64,000 bases of DNA from Bacillota bacterium (GTDB lineage Bacteria > Bacillota > Sulfobacillia > JACIYH01), in the NCBI GenBank assembly GCA_040757085.1, contig JBFLXJ010000017.1, positions 217,095 through 281,094 of the forward strand, in the 5' to 3' direction. Below, in pieces: positions 60,968 to 64,000 of this stretch. The notes beneath the pieces were generated by a model. The model saw only the letters and a program-made list of their open reading frames with translations, searched no databases and was not told the DNA's origin. Position numbers and translations under genes: made by a program. Each line of letters opens with the position of its first letter. Position 1 is the stretch's first letter.

Positions 60968-61222
60968 CTGGCGAGGTTTGATCCCCGGGCGCTGCGGGAG
61001 AGGCTTGAGCAGTGGCGGGCCTTCAACAGCTGGGAGCGGGAGTGGGGTGATCCTCCCGCGTCCACGGACGACCTGGTGACCTGGTATTCGCAGGCGTGGG
61101 AGCTTTCCCGCCGTTATTCGCCGGGCTGGTCTGTGGCGGGCGTAGATGAGGAGAAAGTGGCTCGCATCAAGAGGATGCGGCGCGCCTTTGCTCGCATGGG
61201 GGGTGTCGCCTGTGCACCTTGA
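60968..61222 (+). CDS. Small partner protein upstream of the nucleotidyltransferase, CTG start
   Basis: The frame from CTG 60968 (six bases after GGAGGTGG) encodes 84 residues: RFDPRALRERLEQWRAFNSW, a Trp-rich middle and KVARIKRMRRAFARMGG at the end. There is no ATG, GTG or TTG near this ribosome binding site in frame, so the CTG start is the odd point. It overlaps the next gene by 11 bases. A small helical protein coupled to a nucleotidyltransferase resembles antitoxin-type pairing. TATACT at 60901-60906 may be the -10 of its promoter. Confidence 0.6.
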   Translation: MARFDPRALRERLEQWRAFNSWEREWGDPPASTDDLVTWYSQAWELSRRYSPGWSVAGVDEEKVARIKRMRRAFARMGGVACAP

Positions 61223-61781
61223 GGAAGCGCTGGTGGGGGTGGTGAGCTTCCTCGAAGAGCACGGCATCCCGTACATGGTTATCGGGGGATTTGCCAACCT
61301 GTTTTGGGGCCGCTCGCGGGTGACCAGGGACGTTGATCTTACGATCAGCTGCCCGATGCAGCGTCTTGGGGCGGTACTGACGGAGTTGGGGCGGCGTTTT
61401 CGGCTCTTGCCCGCGGATCCGCTGGGCTTTGCCAGGCGCAACAGGGTGGTGCCCTTGCTGGTGGGGGAGGTGGTTCGCGTTGATCTCGTGTTGGCCGGGC
61501 TGCCGTATGAGGAAGAAGCCATTCGCCGCGCCCGGGTGGTGGAGGTGAGGGGTCGGGCAGTCAGGGTGTGTTCGCCTGAGGATCTCATCATCCACAAGAT
61601 AATATCCGATCGTCCCCAAGACCGGGATGACGTGCGCGAGATCGTCCGGCGACAAGGGAACGCGCTAGATCGGGGTTACATGGACCCCATAGTACGGGAG
61701 TTGAGTCGGGCACTCGAGCGTCCTGACATCCTATCCTTTTACGAGGAATGTTTCAAGGAGATCGGGCAGCGTCGGCCTTAG
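61212..61781 (+). CDS. AbiEii/MNT-type nucleotidyltransferase
   Basis: The protein has 189 residues from GTG 61212. The nucleotidyltransferase core is MVIGGFANLFWGRSRVTRDVDLTI, with the Gly-Gly turn and the D-x-D metal site in DVDL. The partner aspartate lies in VRVDLVLAG, and CSPEDLIIHKIISDRPQDRDDVREI follows, typical of AbiEii-like toxins and related DUF6036 proteins. Such enzymes add nucleotides to tRNA or proteins. With the small upstream gene it may form a toxin-antitoxin module that helps keep the element. Confidence 0.82.
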   Translation: MHLEEALVGVVSFLEEHGIPYMVIGGFANLFWGRSRVTRDVDLTISCPMQRLGAVLTELGRRFRLLPADPLGFARRNRVVPLLVGEVVRVDLVLAGLPYEEEAIRRARVVEVRGRAVRVCSPEDLIIHKIISDRPQDRDDVREIVRRQGNALDRGYMDPIVRELSRALERPDILSFYEECFKEIGQRRP

Positions 61782-61875
61782 CCGGGGCCATGAGAGGCGG
61801 AGGGGTTTCGCGGCAGCCATCCAAGCCGCGGGATGCCCGGGAGTGCGGCCCGGCGAGCCTCGCCCATTTCTTGGG

Positions 61876-61905
61876 GGAAATTCGCGGGCCCGGGGCGCGT
61901 ATGAT
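61876..61905 (+). promoter_or_regulatory. Sigma-E-like promoter before the recombinase genes
   Basis: GGAAATT (61876-61882) and CGTATGAT (61898-61905) are 15 bp apart. This resembles the mother-cell sigma-E pattern (KMATATT, 14-16 bp, CATAnnnT) with two mismatches in the -35 and one in the -10. TATGAT also could serve sigma-A, but no -35 fits it. Confidence 0.3.
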
Positions 61906-61925
61906 GGGAGAGGAGGCCGGAGGAG

Positions 61926-62111
61926 ATGCGGCGCTCTCCCAGGACGACCCGGGCCAGGCGGGCACCGGAACCGCCCCGGGTGATGGTGGAGGTCGTGCCC
62001 GTCGAGGAGGCGGGCAGAGATCCCCTGCGCACTGCCTACCGCTTGCTCGCCCGCAAGTTAGTGGCGGAACAGGGTGACGGCCAGTGCGCGTTGCGGTCTA
62101 CCTCCGAGTGA
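61926..62111 (+). CDS. Small basic protein translated ahead of the recombinase
   Basis: The protein has 61 residues from ATG 61926, directly after GGAGGAG. It begins with an Arg/Pro-rich basic stretch (RRSPRTTRARRAPEPP) and ends with a helical part (LRTAYRLLARKLVAEQGDG). It overlaps the recombinase start by 28 bases, which implies translational coupling. It could be a recombination-directionality or DNA-binding helper; no family is recognised. Confidence 0.5.
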   Translation: MRRSPRTTRARRAPEPPRVMVEVVPVEEAGRDPLRTAYRLLARKLVAEQGDGQCALRSTSE

Positions 62112-63643
62112 GCACGGAAGAACAGGCGCAGCGCGGGTACAGTTTGGCCGAGCAAGAGGCCGCCTGCCGGCGCCGCGCCGAGGAGTTGGGTGCCACCGAG
62201 GTCCTGATCTTCTCGGACCCCGGCGTATCGGGGGAGCTTCTGGATAACCGCCCGGGTCTGGCGGCCCTCAGGGAAGCGGTGCGCGCGGGGCGGGTGGAAT
62301 GCGTGGTGGTCCGCGATGCGGACCGCCTTTCCCGTAAGCTGGCTCACCAACTCCTGCTGGTGGAGGAATTCGAGCGGCAGGGCGTCCGGTTGGAGCTCCT
62401 GGACTTCGCCTGGAAGGATACGCCGGAAGGTCGGCTGTTTTACGCCGTGCGCGGCGCCATCGCCGAGTATGAAAAGGAGAAGATCCGGGAGCGGAGCATG
62501 CGCGGCCGGTTGCAGAAGGCCCGCCAGGGAAGGATTCCCGCCCTGTTTGACACCTACGGTTATCGTTATGATCCCGCCACCGGCCGGGTGGAAGTGATCG
62601 AGCACGAAGCCCAGGTGGTCAGGGATGTTTTCCGGTGGTTCGTGGAGGAGGATCTGTCCATCTGGGGGGTGGCCCAGCGTTTGAACTCCCGCGGCCTGCC
62701 CACCCGGCGGGGGGCCAGGGCCTGGCACGAGGCGGTGGTGCGCCGGATGCTGGCCAATCCGGCGTATGTGGGGGTGTGGTACTACAACCGCCGCGACTGC
62801 ACGGGCAGGAGTCTGAACCGTCACCTGCCCCGGGAGGCGCGAGTTGGGTTGCGGAGTAAGCCTCCCTGCGAGTGGATCGCCGTGCCCGTACCGGCCATCG
62901 TCGACCCCTGGCTGTGGGAGGGGGCCCGGGAGAAGTTGGAACGGGCCCGGCGGCTGTGGTGCGGCAGTCCCAGGACCCGTTCCCTCCTCTCCGGGTTGCT
63001 GGCCTGTGCGGATTGCGGTAAGCCCATGCACGGGGCGTGGATGCACGCGGACGGCGGCCAGGTGCGCGCGTACACCTGCTACCAGCGCCACGCCGGGGTG
63101 AGGGCAGGCTGCCAGCCCTGTAAGAAAGTGCGGGCCGATGTGGTGGACCAGGCGGTGTGGACGCGGGTGGCGGCCTGCCTCCGCGACACCGACGCGCTGG
63201 CCAGGGAGATGAAGGACCTGGCCGGGGGAGACGAGGAGGCCGCCGAACTGGTGGCGGCGAGAGAGGCACTGGAGCGGGTGGGGCGGGCGAGGGCCAACGT
63301 GCTGGAGGCTCTGGCGGCTGGACTCCTCGACTACGACGCCCGAACCAGGGCCAGGCTGGAGGAGCTCAAAGCACGCCACGGGGCCCTCGCTGAGCGGGTG
63401 TGCGAACTGGAGCGGGCGACGAGGCGCCGGGCGACCGCCGCCCGACATCTGGCCGAGTGGCGGGCACTTGCCTCCCGCGTGCTGGCGTGCCTGGACCAGC
63501 TGCCGCAGGATGAGAAGCGGGGGGTGATCCGCGCCCTGGTGAGGAAGGTGGAGGTCGTCGGGCGCGGCCCGGAACTGGCCCTGCGCATTTACCTGCCCGC
63601 CACGGTAGTGTGGGCGACCGCCCTGAGCTGCCCGCCACGGTAG
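62084..63643 (+). CDS. Large serine recombinase (SpoIVCA-like)
   Basis: The protein has 519 residues from GTG 62084. The resolvase domain (about 1-145) has the nucleophile in YLRVSTEEQ (Ser10) and RDADRLSRKL. The recombinase domain (about 155-300) holds YGYRYDPATG and RGARAWHEAVVRRMLANPAYVGVWYYN. A zinc ribbon follows (CADCGKPM ... CQPCKK), then a long coiled coil (about 375-475). This is the family of phage and skin integrases. It lies about 60 bp from the right junction of the element, facing it. The stop codon is inside the second copy of a 19-bp direct repeat. Confidence 0.93.
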   Translation: MRVAVYLRVSTEEQAQRGYSLAEQEAACRRRAEELGATEVLIFSDPGVSGELLDNRPGLAALREAVRAGRVECVVVRDADRLSRKLAHQLLLVEEFERQGVRLELLDFAWKDTPEGRLFYAVRGAIAEYEKEKIRERSMRGRLQKARQGRIPALFDTYGYRYDPATGRVEVIEHEAQVVRDVFRWFVEEDLSIWGVAQRLNSRGLPTRRGARAWHEAVVRRMLANPAYVGVWYYNRRDCTGRSLNRHLPREARVGLRSKPPCEWIAVPVPAIVDPWLWEGAREKLERARRLWCGSPRTRSLLSGLLACADCGKPMHGAWMHADGGQVRAYTCYQRHAGVRAGCQPCKKVRADVVDQAVWTRVAACLRDTDALAREMKDLAGGDEEAAELVAAREALERVGRARANVLEALAAGLLDYDARTRARLEELKARHGALAERVCELERATRRRATAARHLAEWRALASRVLACLDQLPQDEKRGVIRALVRKVEVVGRGPELALRIYLPATVVWATALSCPPR

Positions 63644-63646
63644 TGT
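63593..63646 (+). repeat. 19-bp direct repeat at the recombinase 3' end
   Basis: CTGCCCGCCACGGTAGTGT occurs at 63593-63611 and 63628-63646, 35 bp apart start to start, and CGACCGCC follows both copies. The second copy supplies the recombinase stop codon. It may be a binding arm for the recombinase at the end of the element or a local duplication. Confidence 0.7.
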
Positions 63647-63700
63647 CGACCGCCGCCCGGCAGGGCTGGCGCGGGAGCATCGACAGCCGATTCGTCCGAC

Positions 63701-63710
63701 TTCGTGGTTA
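63701..63710 (+). other. Right attachment half-site (attR core)
   Basis: TTCGTGGTTA, nine of ten bases equal to the left site at 32473-32482. The 25 bases ending here match the equivalent left bases at 19 of 25 positions. The SPOCS homology runs to the right of GTTA. Just left of the core the encoded ADSSDFVV still resembles the left TDFSNFVV, so the exact crossover cannot be set by sequence alone. Confidence 0.6.
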
Positions 63711-64000
63711 TCCCCGAAGCGGCCCCCGGCATGCGTGCCCGGGCTACCTTCCGGGTGGAATTTGCCAGTGGCGACGTGGGTACCGGCGATCCCATCTCGG
63801 TGCAAAAGGTGATCGTGATCACCGCCGTGGTCCTGGAGACCAGGGAGATCCGGGTGGTCACCAACGTTACTCTGGCCCCGGCCGCGGCAGAATGCATCGG
63901 GACCGTGACCGGCTCTGGGGTCAACGTGCGGGCCGGTCCGGGGACCGAATACGCCATACTCACGCAGTTGGAGATCAGTACCCAGGTCACGGTGATAGGT
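63707..64000 (+). CDS. 3' part of the split SPOCS gene: end of third SPOCS domain plus SH3b domain (cut by window edge)
   Basis: The frame (open from 63644 and beyond 64000) reads VIPEAAPGMRARATFRVEF and on to TREIRVVTNVT, the C-terminal half of a SPOCS domain: 54 residues after FVV versus 55 in the repeats at 31270. Then an SH3b domain begins (CIGTVTGSGVNVRAGPGTEY, a wall- or spore-binding type). It has no start codon or ribosome binding site of its own, so without excision it cannot be properly translated. Joined to 31270-32482 it gives a three-SPOCS protein with a C-terminal SH3b domain. Confidence 0.85.

Larger units (their letters stand above)
32479..63710 (+). mobile_element. About 31.2-kb skin-like excisable element inserted in a SPOCS gene
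   Basis: The boundaries are where the third SPOCS domain breaks off (32479-32482) and resumes (63707-63710). A large serine recombinase (62084-63643) sits just inside the right end, the usual place for such integrases. Joining the ends at GTTA gives ...NFVV-IPEAAPGM..., in frame, and a domain tail of 54 residues versus 55 in repeats 1 and 2. All recognised cargo genes are on the plus strand. No capsid, tail, terminase or conjugation genes are present, so it is an integrase-borne metabolic island. By analogy with skin in Bacillus and Clostridium it may be excised during sporulation. Excision itself is not shown by sequence. Confidence 0.8.

Noticed and set aside
32479-63710. Interpretation of the element as an ordinary prophage
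   Set aside because: No capsid, portal, terminase, tail, lysis or phage replication gene is recognised in the 31 kb; the cargo is metabolic.
63707-64000. Interpretation of the right fragment as an independent complete gene
   Set aside because: It begins in mid-domain, has no start codon with a ribosome binding site, and its length complements the truncated third SPOCS repeat at 32482 to within one residue.

Overview
The window is high-GC DNA, roughly two thirds G+C by eye. Its genes are tightly packed, use many GTG and TTG starts, and have strong GGAGG-type ribosome binding sites. A SPOCS (DUF3794) spore-coat-type gene, siroheme enzymes, tungsten aldehyde oxidoreductases and many ferredoxins point to an anaerobic, spore-forming member of the Bacillota (Clostridia-like). 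I cannot name the species. No rRNA, tRNA or CRISPR array was seen.

Region 1 (1-17.8 kb) begins with the end of a comEC-like gene. It is followed by a sulfur gene cluster: a 35-residue membrane peptide, a YeiH-type exporter, a ferredoxin, DsrC, a DsrM-like membrane protein, a DsrK-like Fe-S protein, a CoA-disulfide-reductase/rhodanese fusion, a second short DsrC-like protein and two compact siroheme sulfite-reductase-like subunits. A CbiA/DsrN-type amidase, a triple-HTH regulator and the whole route from glutamyl-tRNA to siroheme (hemA, met8-type, hemC, cobA-hemD, hemB, hemL) follow, mostly with overlapping ends. Read together, it is a sulfite-reduction module that carries its own cofactor supply.

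Region 2 (17.8-31.2 kb) is ordinary chromosome: OsmC, RidA, a PIG-L deacetylase, DedA and an amino acid permease on the minus strand, a Clp1-like kinase, a NifU-like protein, transporters, PxpB/PxpC, a PPC-domain protein, a SagB-type nitroreductase and an M23 peptidase.

Region 3 (31.2-64 kb) is the main discovery. A gene for tandem SPOCS domains (31270-32517) stops in the middle of its third domain. The missing 54-residue tail of that domain, followed by an SH3b domain, lies about 31 kb away at 63707-64000, directly after a large serine recombinase. Both junctions carry TTCGT(C/G)GTTA, and joining them at GTTA restores the reading frame. The roughly 31.2 kb between looks like a skin-type excisable element. 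The split gene has a sigma-K-like promoter (CACC, 17 bp, CATATATTA) that overlaps a divergent one facing the M23 peptidase. The recombinase has a weaker sigma-E-like promoter. Every recognised cargo gene lies on the plus strand, and none is a phage structural gene. Cargo includes a NifV-like synthase, GGDEF and HD-GYP signalling proteins, two IclR regulators, two tungsten aldehyde oxidoreductases with redox partners and MoaD-like proteins, a BMP-type ABC transporter, KDPG-type aldolase, KDG kinase, DapA-family aldolases, aminotransferases, a DUF917 pair and a nucleotidyltransferase with a small upstream partner. The cargo looks like a catabolic island for organic acids, sugar acids or amino-acid-derived compounds.
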